The notes under the pieces were generated by a model, which searched no databases, was not told the origin of the DNA, and saw only the letters and a list, made by a program, of their open reading frames with translations. DNA of 64,000 nt from the NCBI RefSeq assembly GCF_030272615.1, contig NC_081415.1, positions 235,907,803-235,971,802 of the forward strand. The letters are read 5' to 3'. Positions 46,201-59,152 of the stretch are shown one piece after another. Each line of letters opens with the position of its first letter. Positions within the stretch are counted from its first letter, which is position 1. A program made the translations under genes and the position numbers. The stretch is from Cryptomeria japonica. Taxonomy: Eukaryota; Streptophyta; Pinopsida; Cupressales; Cupressaceae.

Positions 46201-48350
46201 GTTTATATTTTCATTTAAATGCAATCATTATATATATATATATATATATAAAAGGTGGCAGATCTTATTGATTAAACTTGAGTTAAGCGACTATCATTGC
46301 AATATTTATGGAAGTCGATTTGGCATTAACTGCATGCCACTATGAATGGGAAACTTATTGCTAAGCATGCGGTATTAATGAAGACTCATGGGAGACCATG
46401 AGTTGAGGAAAGTCGACACTAATCGACTTGGTAGAGACTTAGGAAACTGTAGGCGATTGCAATTAATCAGAAATTATGGTGACACTTTGTTAAACGTGAG
46501 TTAAGAGTGGCATAAAGCTCAAAACTAGGAGGATATATAGTGTAGTTTAGTCACAACAAGATAATGGTAGTAAATGCAACTCATAGAAAACATTAAGTTA
46601 TGGTGAATTCGATAAGAAGCATCGACTCATGTAGCAACTAAAACTCAGTGATCGATTAGAAACCGTTACAAAGGTTTAACGATAATAGCCTTGATCTTGC
46701 CACGAAACAAGCACTTGAGTGTTTGTATTTAACTGAAACACTATGCATGTTATACACCGATGTGTTTGAAGACCTGCGTGGAGATTACAGTTAGAACCAA
46801 ACTATTACATGGCCAGTTGAACTAATAGATGTACTGCATAGTGGTATGGGAAATAATGATAACAGTGAATGAAAGCCCAAAAGATAGCAGAAAACATAGA
46901 ACAGGTTTAGGATAAATAGAAGCATAATCACGCAATATAGAGGACATAGAAAAGATAGTTGGAAAAATATAAAGAAGAAGAGAAGCTTTGGAAATCATAG
47001 AGTGTCGCAGGCAGTTTTGGAAGAAGAGTTGTGTTGATCATCATCGATTTGGTATCGAATTACGGAGGTAGGCTCTATTTGAACAATGGTTTATTATGTA
47101 TTTAAAAATTAGGGATGGAAGTATGTTGTGATTTGCTTGCTTAGTTTGATATTGAAGAAAATAGCTAAACTTAGATTTAGATTCATGCAATAGAAGTCAT
47201 GATGGTTTTCTTTGAATGTTTCATTTAAATAGCCATATAGGTATATGTATCATGAGATATCATCTTATTTAATATTCATAGAAGGAATTATTGAACTTGG
47301 ATAGTTAAAAACTAAATTCATAGGAAACACATGATAGGATTGCATTAAATAAGTTATATAAAAGAATGTGTACTCATTCTATTCAATTATATGTAAAGAT
47401 ACATGAACATGCACTACACCTTCTTTCTTTAATATTTGTTTCTGAATTACTTTTCAAAATAGAAGTGAAAAATTCTCTCTTTTCAAATATGAGTTCGTTT
47501 ATCCATGAAAGATTGTTGTTCTTGTCAGATATAACTGATTGTAACAAGAAGTTGATGTTTTCTATTTATATTCAATGAAAGATTGTCTTCTATATAAATA
47601 TTTATTCTAGATTTTATATGAACAAAGTTGGATAGGCTTGTGTTGTGGAAAGTTACCTTCCAAGACGGGTGCCGAATATGGGTTATAGAGAGAGAGTTTG
47701 CTTTTACCAAACTAAATTTCATTGATATGCATGGCATTATACTCGCCCGAGTAATCGAATAACCATTGAAATAGATGAATTCATTTTATTTATCCACTCT
47801 ACTATATCCTTGAATGAACTTGCTTATTTATTTATTGAATTATAAAATTGAAAATGCATGTATCATTTTAGGCACGCACCGGATTCCATCTTGTCTATCG
47901 AATTATTTTTGCTAAGAAATTCGTGCAAGGTCGAGTATTCTTGATTGACCAATAATTCCGGGGAAGTGTAAACTTCAAGGTTGGGTGGAAAAAGCACCTG
48001 AATCTTGTTCTCGTTTTCATTATAAAGAATATATTGAAGATAGCTTGGATTGCAAATCAAAGGACACATCTCTTTCTTTCTTTTATGTTTGTATTTAAAC
48101 TTAAGGCATTAGAAAAGCCTAAGCATTGTTGGAAGATAAGATTGAGATACTTCTAAAGTTTTACTATTTTATGAAAATTCTTTATCTATTTATAGAAATC
48201 TCATGATTATTATGATATCATTGGAATTATCTACAAGAGATTAGGATGAATAAGTGTTTGAAATAGACTTATTAAAAGAATTATGAGTTTATTTAAGAAT
48301 AAAGAGTATTTTGTTTCATTATGGAATATAGAATAATTAACGTCTTTACA
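43280..48350 (+). repeat. 3' LTR of the 20-kb gypsy, chimeric
   Basis: A 5,071-bp LTR. Its first part, 43280 to about 45790, aligns with the 5' LTR (about 4 percent different). Near 45790 it jumps to sequence that again resembles an earlier part of the LTR but more distantly (45790-47530 resembles 28450-28860, 35380-35690 and 37560-38500), then from about 47530 to 48350 it aligns with the end of the 5' LTR. It therefore contains a duplicated, diverged block of about 1.75 kb. A TATA-like CATATTTATAGG lies near 44193. Small microsatellites: (TG)n at 43812-43838 and 44058-44075, and (TA)n near 46230-46250. Confidence 0.82.
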
Positions 48351-48473
48351 TACCTTGTTTTACAAGCACAGTTATTGACATCAATGGAAAACATGCCGAA
48401 GCCAACATGTATACAAAATGGAGATTGGGTGCATTGAACAAAGATTAGGAGAAGACCTTGATGAGTCTTGATA
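48351..48473 (+). repeat. Right copy of 123-bp flanking direct repeat
   Basis: Same 123-base length as 27956-28078 with five substitutions. It follows the CA end of the 3' LTR without a gap. The preceding LTR bases TTACA also match the five bases before the left copy (27951-27955), giving a microhomology at the junction. Confidence 0.9.
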
Positions 48474-49500
48474 CTACCCTAGCTAAATTTTATGCAGATT
48501 ACAACCATCAATTAAATCCTTGACATCTAGCCAGCCCCAACTCAATTCTTGTGCATGCTAATACCCTACACTATTTTTGCATATTGGGCTTGTCCCATTG
48601 GACAATCTTTCAATATTTATCAAGTTCATACACTTACAAGTCTACTTGATGCAGGAGCATCCCTAGTCAATGAGAAATCTTGCATCAACCAAAAATATTT
48701 CCTTTCAGTTTTGTTATTGTTTAGTTCTTTTTGCAGTTTTCTACATTCTTACCGGTATATACCGGTAGTTGGTTGTTCTTCATGGAAAATCTTATTTTCG
48801 GTTTCCATATGGTTTCATGTGCTTGATTCCAGATTTTTCAGATCATTTGGGTGCTTTTCTAGTCAGTTATCGCTTCTGGTTGGTTGTTTCTGGGTTCCTG
48901 GGGCAGTTCTTGTGCTTACCAGTTGGTTTTCCTTCATTACCGGTGCGATTATTGGTGCGTGGATCCATTTTGGGTCTTGTTTGATGTTCGTTGGCATGTG
49001 GTCGACCTTCCTGCTGAACCACATCACTTGGTTGTTATTTTTTCGGAAAGATTTATCTAATTCTTAGAGCCAACCTAATTACACGTTTCATTTTCTTGCA
49101 TTGGTGAATGTAATCTTATGAGGTCGACCCGGATGTGTTCTGACGGGTATAAATATGGTCTTAGGTAATCATTTGTCGGGGTAGAGGAAGTAGAACTCGG
49201 AATAAGGATTGAGATTCACATGTTGTGATCCAGTTGATTCTTAGAGTCCCAGTTGGATTGTATCTGGCTTGAAGCCTGCATGTAACCGGTTAATTATCCG
49301 ATGTTCTTTGATGATAATATAATGATTTCCAGAAGTTTTGTGGCTTTAATATTATCTATTTATGTGAATTTGTTATGTTTTCTTGCTTCTTCATTGTGTC
49401 TCTCTTGTTGCATAAGCCGGTTGACTTTGTTGAGGGTTTTTACCGATTATGGCTACATCACTACCACTCCTCGATTAGATTTTGGTGGATATTCATAATT
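48474..49500 (+). other. Retroelement-derived flank, copia LTR-like
   Basis: From 48474 to about 48700 is the flank that once continued from the truncated copia LTR. From about 48740 to 49500 the text is rich in TACCGGTA and CCGGT words and has GGTATAAATATGGTCTTAGG near 49145, which resemble the reverse orientation of the copia LTR at 11653-12713 (GTATAAATGTAAGATC and GGTCTTAGGGTATGG on its minus strand). It is probably a partial LTR of that family on the plus strand. The open stretch at 48549-49067 has no family features. Confidence 0.5.
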
Positions 49501-51110
49501 ACCTAAGATTTTTTGTTGCAGACAATTGAATATATTCTCTTTTTCCTACCTTTGTTGGTCATCATTATTCTTATTATTTTTCTTGATGTGGACTTGTCTT
49601 TGAAATTTAACGTGTATGTAGTTTGGATTAGAAATCTTTGGTTTTCAAATTTCTTTCTTCCATGAGATTATTGCATCATTCAATGAAGCTCGTGGTTGTA
49701 GAAGGAAAGAGGATTAAGTAGTCCATACTTGCTATGATGAAACAATAATGAAATCTTTTTAATTATTTTAATTATTTATTTATATTGTTGTATTTTAGTA
49801 AGATCATTTATAATTAAAAATGTTGAGAGGTGTTGGTGATCATATTTAAAAAAATGATTTTAGAGTAAACACTTAAATATATTTGAATAAAATTAAAATT
49901 GTAAGATAAAATAGCTCTAAACTTATATTTATCATCATTTTTTATATTGGTTTCTTATGAAGATATCGTATATTTTTCTAAAGATAATTATAAGAATCAT
50001 GAGTATGTTGACCATATAAAATAAACATGGGTGCAGATCAAAATAAGAAATTGTTGTATGATTACACCAATCATGGTAGGAACATAATTTTGATTGAACC
50101 AATTTAACACTGCCAAAAGAATATTCGACTTTACAAGTATTCATAAGTCCTCCAAATAACAATTTGATGACTTTTAAATCTTTAGAACATAAGACCAACA
50201 AAACCTTTATAACCAAGACTGTATTTTTCCTCAGTTTGTTTTCTAAGACTCCCAAACTCTAACAATGAGTTTTTCACTTGTTTATTATGTGGAAGTGTTA
50301 GAGAGAGGAACATCGTGTTTAACATCTTTTTTTAGTGTTAATGTGTCAAACATCTGATCCTACAACATATCTATCTCCTATTGTAGCGAAATGTATTGAA
50401 TATAAAACTACATAAAAATAGACTAAAATAACATCCATCATTTTTCTTTTTGATTAGATTGTTTTAAGTAATCAATTTTAATACATAAATATATCTTCAT
50501 ACAAAATAGACCCTATAATATAATATAAGGTAAAAAAACAACTCAAAAGGAATAAATATCAATATCTTGATTAAAAGGAATGCCATTTTTCAATGCAAAA
50601 TAGTACACCAAACAAATAATTAATTAAAGCTTGAAAACCGAAACATCGTAAGCACGTAAACAAATATCTTGATACCGAATGAAGTATCGCCCGTGAGTTC
50701 ACGCTCATTCATTGCCCACACATTTCTGTGGTATGATGCATTATGCCCCACCATTCATATTCAGGTGGGAAACTTAGTAGCAAGACAAACGAGGAAAATA
50801 TTTTAAATGCATTATGCAACATAATAATAGTACTAAAATATATTGATGATTACTTTAACGGATGATAATAATACTCAGTGTAACTAATTATTTTGGCCAA
50901 TAAGTTGATAATCAATTTAAAATTAAACCAAAACCACGATCCAAAGGAAGGAGGCAAACAATACAAGAGGTATAAGCTGCGGTAATCGAGAAGTCGTTAT
51001 ATTGGTGTGATTTTTGGAAGCTTCCTCAAGAAGATGCAAAAGCTCTTCAACAGTGGAGGCGAACAGGGCTCGTGTTCAGCAAGCCATTGTAAAATTCATC
51101 ATACCTCCGC
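49501..51110. other. Upstream region of the EXORDIUM-like gene
   Basis: AT-rich intergenic DNA with no gene recognised. From about 50640 the composition becomes less AT-rich, with a CACGTA word near 50655 and an inverted pair CCCACC/GGTGGG at 50749-50770, so the proximal promoter probably begins about there. Confidence 0.45.
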
Positions 51111-51119
51111 CTATATAAG
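51111..51119 (+). promoter_or_regulatory. TATA box of EXORDIUM-like gene
   Basis: CTATATAAG lies 95 bases before the ATG at 51214, in a stretch preceded by C-rich TACCTCCGCC. Transcription would be expected to start about 30 bases downstream, near 51143-51150, leaving a 5' leader of about 65-70 bases. Confidence 0.7.
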
Positions 51120-51213
51120 ATCAGATCCTTATCCATGCTCAACACATCACCGCTTCTAAATTTGAAGTTCGCTAACATTTTTGTTCTGATATACACTCTG
51201 TGGCATATAAAAA

Positions 51214-52170
51214 ATGTCTGCTCTGTGGCATTTTGGTGGTAGGTTGTTAGTACTTGTATTTGCAATAGGGCTGTGTGGAACTGGTGCTGATGCTGCTTTG
51301 GTAAAGGAGCAGCCTCTGGTTCTAACATACCATAATGGCCCCCTGCTCTCCACAAAGCCTATCGATGTTCATGTTATCTGGTATGGGAAGTTTAGTCCAG
51401 TTCAGCGGTCCATTGTGGTGGACTATTTGCAGTCCCTTGGGGCAAAACTGCAGGGGAAGGACAAGCAGCCCTCTGTTTCCACCTGGTGGAAGACTATTGA
51501 GAAATACAAGGGCGCCGCCTCTAATGGAGCTGCTCTGAGCATTGCAAGGCTGGGGAAGCAGAAGATGGATGAGTCATATTCCCTTGGCAAGTTGTTGAAA
51601 AGGAAGGACATTGTCGCACTGGTTGAGAGCGCCGTTAAATCCAGAGCTCTGCCGCCGCCGCCGAGCCATACCAACGCAGTATATTTGGTGCTGACGTCTG
51701 ATGACGTGGCGGTGGAGAGGTTCTGCGTTAGTTCTTGTGGTTACCATGACCACATATTAGGATCCAGTCTTCCGTATGCGTGGGTGGGTAACCCAGTGAG
51801 TCAGTGCCCCGGGCAGTGTGCGTGGCCGTTTCATCAGCCACTCTACGGCCCTCAGACCCCTCCTTTGCTCTCCCCCAACGCTGACGTGGGCATCGACGGA
51901 ATGATCATCAATATTGCGAGTGTTTTGGCGGGAGCGGTGACAAACCCATTTAATACGGGATATTTTCAAGGAAACGCTGGTGCGCCTTTAGAGGCGGTGT
52001 CCGCATGCCCCGGAATGTATGGAAAAGGGGCTTATCCGGGTTTCCCAGGAGAGGTCTTGGTGGACAGAACAACGGGGGCGAGCTACAATGCGCATGGAGT
52101 TAATGGGCGTCAGTTTTTACTGCCGGCCATGTGGGATCCTGCTACTAAGTCTTGCAGGACACTGGTCTGA
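51214..52170 (+). CDS. EXORDIUM / phosphate-induced protein 1 family protein
   Basis: An intact, intronless 318-residue gene. Residues 1-27 form a secretion signal (basic RLLVLVFAIGLC core ending in ADA), so the product is expected in the apoplast or cell wall. The phosphate-induced protein 1 domain covers almost all the rest: LTYHNGPLLSTKPIDVHVIWYGKF near 38-60, YLVLTSDDVAVERFCVSSCGYH near 157-178, the WVGNPVSQCPGQCAWPFH block near 190-207, and GIDGMIINIASVLAGAVTNPF with GYFQG near 228-253. The C-terminus has YPGFPGEVLVDRTTGASYN. Cysteines are conserved in the CPGQC and SCGYH blocks. Members respond to brassinosteroid, phosphate or carbon status and promote cell expansion; the molecular activity is not settled. 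Length is typical for the family (about 300-330). GC is much higher than in the flanks, as expected for a real gene. No neighbour is co-transcribed. Confidence 0.95.
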   Translation: MSALWHFGGRLLVLVFAIGLCGTGADAALVKEQPLVLTYHNGPLLSTKPIDVHVIWYGKFSPVQRSIVVDYLQSLGAKLQGKDKQPSVSTWWKTIEKYKGAASNGAALSIARLGKQKMDESYSLGKLLKRKDIVALVESAVKSRALPPPPSHTNAVYLVLTSDDVAVERFCVSSCGYHDHILGSSLPYAWVGNPVSQCPGQCAWPFHQPLYGPQTPPLLSPNADVGIDGMIINIASVLAGAVTNPFNTGYFQGNAGAPLEAVSACPGMYGKGAYPGFPGEVLVDRTTGASYNAHGVNGRQFLLPAMWDPATKSCRTLV

Positions 52171-52172
52171 AA

Positions 52173-52206
52173 AGCACCGCAGTGTCCTGAAAAGCACTGC
52201 GGTGCT
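52173..52206 (+). promoter_or_regulatory. Hairpin two bases after the stop codon
   Basis: AGCACCGCAGTG at 52173-52184 and its exact reverse complement CACTGCGGTGCT at 52195-52206, with a 10-base loop. The same stretch can be read as an imperfect 22-bp direct repeat (CTGAAAAGCAC(C/T)GC(A/G)GTG) whose first copy contains the TGA stop. It lies in the 3' untranslated part of the EXORDIUM-like mRNA. Function is unknown. Confidence 0.85.
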
Positions 52207-55200
52207 GAAGGTTTTCTGTATATGTTCCTCAATGTACACAAATTTAATGGCTTTGTTTCTTTGTTAGTTTTAACAAACAGTGTAGCTGTATTTCATGGCA
52301 TCTACGTATATAAACTCCTAGGTTAATTTTCCAGTCTTTAGATACTGTTGCTATTTTAGTGCAAATATTTACAGAGACGAGGTAGTAGAGGAGAAGCCGT
52401 TTACGTACCATAAGCTTCGAATTGTAATTGTGAAAGACATTTACTTACAAATTGAATATTACGCATAGTGATTACATAATGTAGGGGCTTATATACAAAT
52501 TCGAGATTCGATTATGCGGGTATTGTGTGTCTAACCATCTTTATATTTTTAGTTCAAGGTTACCATATTGCATTCTGAATTAATGCAATTTATTTTCTAG
52601 CTGGTCAATTAGATTGATTAATTTAAATGTGTCTTCCATGTTTCTATAATTACATTTTATAAAATATTTTACATAATTTAAATATTGTTATTAATCTGTT
52701 TCATTATTTATTAGTGTAGTTGAATAATTATTTTTTATGTTTAAAAATAAATTTTAATTATCTCAAGCCAGCATATTAAGTATTAGTTCTTGTGGATATT
52801 TAATGTCGTTTGTGCATATTATAAGTGTGTTAAGATAGGAAAAAGTTAGCTTTGCATGATGTATAATTATATTAAATGCCTCTTAGTATTTTTGAATACA
52901 TATTTGTCCATATTTCTTTGCAACCTTTCATTGATCTCAACTTTCCTCCTCCATTGTGTATATGATTTTTTGCACTTTTATCACTGATTTGAGGTGTATT
53001 GAGCATTTTTGGACAGAATTTTGTAGTGATTTCTCTTTTTGGGACCTTCAAAAGCTTCAATACCTATAGAACAAGGTATTCTTTTAGCTTCTCTATATAT
53101 TGTCTTGAGGTTTTTTGACTTTCACTTTAAACCATTCCGTTGTAAATTGGGTTAGTACTAAATTGTGTTTGTTTGATGCCTGATTGAATGCATACCTTGG
53201 AGTTTGGACTGAAACAATATAATATTTATCTCTCTAAGCTTGAATCCTTCTCTGTAGCAGCTATTGGTGAGAATGTAATGAAAAAGCGATACCCCATGCA
53301 ACAATTTTAACACAAATTTGAAGAAAAGCCAATAAAGGGTTCCCTTTCGTCACTCTCTCAGAGCTTTGTCGTCCATTGCAGCTCCACCATATTTGTTGTA
53401 TGTGAAACAATGAAACCAATAAAAAAAATAACTCATAACATAGATCATACATCAATACCCAGCTATGTAAATATAAAGAATTGGCTTTTCTTTCAAGGCC
53501 TTTTTCTCAACTACCCAACAACAAACCATAATTCCACATAAGATTTCTAGTCCCCTAACATTTAGGAAAACATGTTTCGATGTTTCAAAGACACTCTTTG
53601 CCCCATTCTTTTGTAATTTTATTCTAAAAAATAAAGTCCCTATACTTGCATATCCCTTAAGCAAGCTACTATAGCAAAATAAGCCTAAGGAAGCTAGCGT
53701 GTAGAGTTGCATTCATGTTTAGAGCTCAATTTCTATTTCAATCTATGATAGGGGTCTAATCTAGTTGTAAGCTCTAGCAACATAAACTATTGATGTAATT
53801 CCCCTTGACATAATAGCATATTGACATGCATTATTTTTGTATAATTGTGTTAATATTTGAGTTTTATTATCTATTGCTTGAAAGTGATTGTGTTAAGGTT
53901 GCATGGTTGTATAGTCTTTCATTAGACCCTTCATCCATGATTGTGTACAATACTTTAGAGTGGGCCCTGCAAATTATGTTTCATTTTCTTGCTAGGAGCA
54001 TACACAATTCAAAGTTCAATGTAAGATAGTATATATGTTGGGTTGTTTTTAAACTACTCTCTTGTGCAGGTTAAATAGCTCCTGGTGGTGCTTGTATGCA
54101 TTCAACCTTACAATTTGGAGAAGAGAAGGCATTTAGGTAATTAGATATTTTATCAAATGATTTTATGATAGCTTTTACTAGATTTTTGTTATTTTTGTAG
54201 CTCTTTATACAATGTTTATCCCCAAAAAAAAAACTTTGAGTGCTTTTGTGAAATCTCGAAGGCTCGAATGTTATAATTCTTGACCAAAAAGTCTTCCTAA
54301 AAAATATATTCAAAAAAAAATTCACCCATTTTTTTAGGGTTCCATTAATGGTGGCTATTGTAGGTCATTTTATCACATAAAATTGTAGATGCAATTTTTA
54401 ACATTTTCCTTTTTTTTTTTTTTTTTGTTTCTATCACTGAAAAAATCTATAATTTTTAACACTTCTTGTGTTTTCGAGAACATAAATGTGTACATTTTGG
54501 TGTGTTTTCCCCTACTTAATCATATTCTATTACTAACATCTCCCCATAAAATTTATTGGCAAGCTAAAACCATGACTCACAATTACAGATAATTTTTTAC
54601 ATCATAAGTCCATAGTATTTGGTAATGGAACTGCTTTCAATTGACCTTCTGCGTTTTAAAATCCAACAATAAATCTTTTGTCTATTGCAAGTTTACAGAA
54701 AAAGAAGTTGCAGGGACCTCTGTGTTTTCCAACCTATAATTAAGGTTATATGGTTTGTTTTAATGTTAATTTTATATTTCTTGTTTGAAATTTACCTTGC
54801 TTATTAAAATTTTGTTCAATTTGGTTGAAATTTTGATGGTTTGATTCTTAATTTTTTTGAGCAATTTATGGCATTAAGGATTTTGATTGGTTCATTTCTG
54901 ACGAAATTTATGACAATTGATAGTAATGAGCTTTTGTTGTGATTTCATGCTACTTTGATAAATTTATAGTTAATATGATCAAATTAAATGGCATTTCCAC
55001 TTAAATCCCTCCTTTTTGTTTAATTTCCTTTTTACATGGCTTCTATGACTAAAATTGCATAGATTTCTATTGAATTGTTTTCAACAACAACCTTCTTTAA
55101 ATCTACGTGATTAAGGCCTTTGATTCAAAATTGTCGATTCGATGTTAGAAATAAATGATAAATTCTCAAGTATTGTATTTTTGACATGTTAGCCTAGAAA

Positions 55201-56904
55201 GGGCTTTGATTTAGACATTATTCTCACCATGCAACAACTTTTTTAGATTTAAGACATGTTGCAAAAGGTATATGTTATATTTGGTGAAGCTAATCTGCGT
55301 CTAATTCTTGTTAGATGTGTTCACTGATGAAATGACTTTTTCCATATAAGGAGCCTACTTCTTAGCAACAATGTTGTATCAACATTTGATATGAGTTTTT
55401 CTTCTACAATGTTCACATGGATTGTTTTATTTTACTCTACAAAGTAATATATTATTTTAGATACTTCTTTTGAAACAATGGTCATTTCTTGCTTCAAGGA
55501 CTGAATTTCACTATGTGACCTGGTAGGTGTTCCTTCTTTATCTTCATCTTATTGTTGAATTTCATCTTTCAAGTATTTCTCTTGAATTGTAAGTGTCCAA
55601 TTTATTTTCCAAGCTAGCTTTATGTGTTGTAAATGAAAAACAAAAACTCAATAGTCCTAAATATCATATTGGACCATAAAATTATCTATTGTTATTCATG
55701 CTAATACAACTCTTGACCATGAATGTGGGGCTACAATCACACTTTAAGTGCAATGTTGTAGAAATTGTAGCTATCATGGTACAACAATCAACATCACAAT
55801 TTGTTGTCATAACAGATGGCGCAATTTTTAATGTCATAAAGCATTCAAACAAAGTCTTGCATTGTTCTTGTAAGGTTTCAAGTCTCAGAAATGATATATA
55901 CAACTATAACTAATCTTTTCAGTCTACAAAACCCTATATAGCCACCTAGACACCATTTTTCAAGGTGCACATGTGCAGGTACAAAAATTCAACGGACGCA
56001 CGACATTCAGAACCGACAGATCGCATAGGTTCAGGCTCAGTCTCAAAAGAAGACCTCAGTTTTTTGAGACTAGGGCATGGCACCCTGGTCCTATGGGTTT
56101 TTTAAGCTTCTTTTGGCAGTTCCATAGTGCAGATTTTTAGGATCCAGATTCCAAAAGTACATCAAGGTACAATATCAGGGACCACGGTGTGGTGCCCTGA
56201 TCCTGCATAGTCAACCTCAAATTTTAGTGACAGGTGCACATTTGAATTCCCCTTCTTGCTCTGTATTTAGTATCCCAATTTTAGATCTGTGAATTTCAAT
56301 GTTTTCTATTTACATTCGCATTTTTGTTTATCTCCTAGCATAGTTGATCTTTGCATTGCATTTTGCACATCTCCTCTTCATAGCAGCAAAGGAATAGAAA
56401 CCCTAAATATATTCCTTGACTCTCTCTTGCAAGAAGTAGTCAAAGTGAATCATCTCCTTAGGGTCTTTCATATTCCAATGTGTGGAGGAAAGTGGGGTTA
56501 GGTCCTAAACTACCCGATCCCATTTTTCAGCATCACAACTATTACAAAGCGTCTAGTGCAATTAGATAAAAGGATGGATGAGCCTAATACAGTTCTTGAC
56601 ATGATTTTTTTCTCCTGAGGGAATTATTCTACAATCTTTGTGTAGCTAAAACAACTACTACAATCTATTTCATACACATAAAATATATTATATGAAATTT
56701 GTTCGTACCAAATGGTCCATATCATAATAGCCACACATACAAAAATGAAGTACAAAATACTAAAAAAGTGTCATGTCATTATAAAACATGTTTAGGATAA
56801 AAGAAATTTTTCTTTACAAGAAAAAATATCAAAGCATTTAGAACACATTTCGTATGAAAATTTCAATTAATGTATTTAGCATCAATTGAGGCTAGATAGA
56901 GAGA
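52207..56904. other. Intergenic DNA downstream of EXORDIUM-like gene
   Basis: No gene, tRNA or complete element recognised. A possible retroelement remnant is at 55920-56290: CTAGGGCATGGCACCCTGGTCC near 56067 and GTGTGGTGCCCTGATCC near 56189 echo ATGGCACCCTTGTCC near 22126. Poly-T tracts occur near 54410-54428. Open stretches here are short and AT-rich. Confidence 0.45.
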
Positions 56905-57370
56905 GTTCATCAACATTGACCCACTCTATCTTTAAAAAATGAAGCAAGTATTTTGTTCAGTTAGATCAAGCATTTTGCTACTAAGATTTGTAATATATTA
57001 AGGATTTTCTAAGACCCCAATACATCAATTATTGCATGTTGTAGTAAATATTCCACACAAAGAGAGTCAACATTGACACACTTTATCCAAAAAAATTGAA
57101 ATAATTATTTTTGTTCAATTTGAAATTGTTTTGCTACTATGGTTCATATCATATTAAGGCTTTTCTGGAGGCCCCAATACATCAAGTGTTGCATGTTCTA
57201 GAAGATACCCAACTGAGAGATTGAATTAACATTGACCCTTTTTGTCCAAAAGGAAAATTAAAAGTGTTTTTGTTCAAGTTCAAAGTGTTTGAATACTTTG
57301 TTTCATAATATATCAAGGCTTTTTTGAAGGCCTCAATACATCATTTATTACATGTTGTAGTATATACATA
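56905..57370 (+). repeat. Three diverged tandem copies of ~158 bp
   Basis: Three copies share the order AACATTGAC(A/C)C, TTTTGTTCA, TTGCTACTA or equivalent, ATATTAAGG(C/A)TTTTCT, and CC(C/T)CAATACATCA followed by GCATGTT. The CAATACATCA word recurs near 57017, 57175 and 57333, giving a period of about 158. It has no coding potential. Confidence 0.65.
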
Positions 57371-59152
57371 TATTGAAACAAGGTTTCAAGCTTATCCAAA
57401 TCTTTCAATTGTTGGGTTATCCTCTATGACTGTTGATCTAAACCCCATCCACCAAATTTAAAAAGACAACATAACTTGAAGAGGAAATTGTAAAGACTTA
57501 ATTGAGTGCTTCCTTTGGTTGTTATTGATGAGCACCTAATTCCTCCACTTCTATGGATTGCAACAAATACAAACTTTGAGATAAAAAAGAGAGGCAACTT
57601 GGGCAACTACTATTATCATTGTTCTACACATGTGGACTCCTACACACATTGCTTTGTACCTTCAAGAGATTTTCACAAATGCAATTCTCAAAATTTATCT
57701 TCAATATTAAGTGCAAGGACTTATTAATTTGCCACATTTTGACAATCAAATCAATCAAGTTGTTAAGTATTAAAATCTTGCTTCAAAAATAGCATAAGTC
57801 TTTGCAATTAAATAGTATGTACTTCTTTGAAAAAAAATTCCTCATCTCAAATGTGTTGGAGTAAAATTTATATTTTGTTTAATTTAATCTTCATCTTGAT
57901 TCTCTCGCCATTCCTTAGTTTTAATTACTTTCGTCTCCATCTCTCATTAATACAAGATGATTCCTTCAATGATTACAACTTTGTGATGTACATTTCCATT
58001 TACAATTCATATTTTCAGAACACATTTATTTTCATTTGATCAAAATTAAAAATATACTGAACAAACTAAAACTAAATACTAATCTTATCATTTATTTATA
58101 AAATTTTATATAGTTGCTTTGTGACTATCTCAGCCTAGACATCTTTTTTCCATTTTAAATCTTTACTACAAATTACCACAACACACCATCGACAAGAACA
58201 TGACGTTATACATCCCTTGTTTAAAAGGTGTAAATATTTTTGTTTGGGAGATGAATTGATGAGGTCATTAAAACATTCAATAATAACAATTCTACAGAGT
58301 TTAAATCTTGATGACAAAAAGAACACTACAACTTAACCATCACATCATACCAATATCAACATAGCTTTTACATCTTACTATTATTATTTATTTATGTTTA
58401 AAATGGATATATATGTACACTATTCTTATGCTTTGTCAAATTGTTCATTTTTTTTGTACCTTATAAATTTTTATTTTTTTTAGATCTTAGAGTTGTTTTG
58501 GAAAGTAGAGATTTTATTTTAAATATTAACATTTCGTTGAAAGAATATTTGCATAATAAGAATTAGATTTTGTCATATACAATATGATGGTAGAGTGGAG
58601 TGTTTAAACAGCAACTTCCAAGGAAGTACTACATTAGAAAACATGGCAAGGCATCTTAATTTTAATAATGTTTAAAAGATAGTTTGTTTACAAGTTTCTA
58701 AAATTGGGTTGTTAGACATCTTACTTTCAATTAAACTGCAAATTTCCAAAGAAGGGTATAAACAAGACGATAGGGAGGTAGAAGGAGATTAAATGCCAAG
58801 TTTTTTTAACAAATAAATTATACCAAAAGCAATGCTTGGTATACTAATTTTTACAATACAAGGGATTAAGAATAGGTGTTGTTATAAGAGGTAGATAGTA
58901 TATAATGGGGAGCTTAGAAAGGAGGGCTTTCCATGCAAGAATTTGATGCAAGAGAATTTGGGTTCACAAATAATTTTGTATTACTCGTAAACAAATAAAA
59001 GTTGTCTTAAAATATTTTTGGTTGTGTTCACATTAAAAAAATCATGGAGCATTCTAGCTAACTTTGGCAACAATACAAAACAAAGTTGCATTTCTTATAA
59101 TAGCTTATTTCATCCTTGACAATAGTTTAATAATAAGTACTTGAGCCTATAT
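57371..59152. other. Intergenic DNA
   Basis: No gene or complete element recognised. An open stretch at 57506-57727 has no family features. Confidence 0.4.

Noticed and set aside
48549-49067. 172-codon open frame with hydrophobic, cysteine-rich text
   Set aside because: It overlaps a copia LTR-like stretch, has no family features, and another frame over the same place is equally open.
51156-51353. Minus-strand frames over the start of the EXORDIUM-like gene
   Set aside because: They overlap the signal peptide region of a clear, complete plus-strand gene and have no features of their own.
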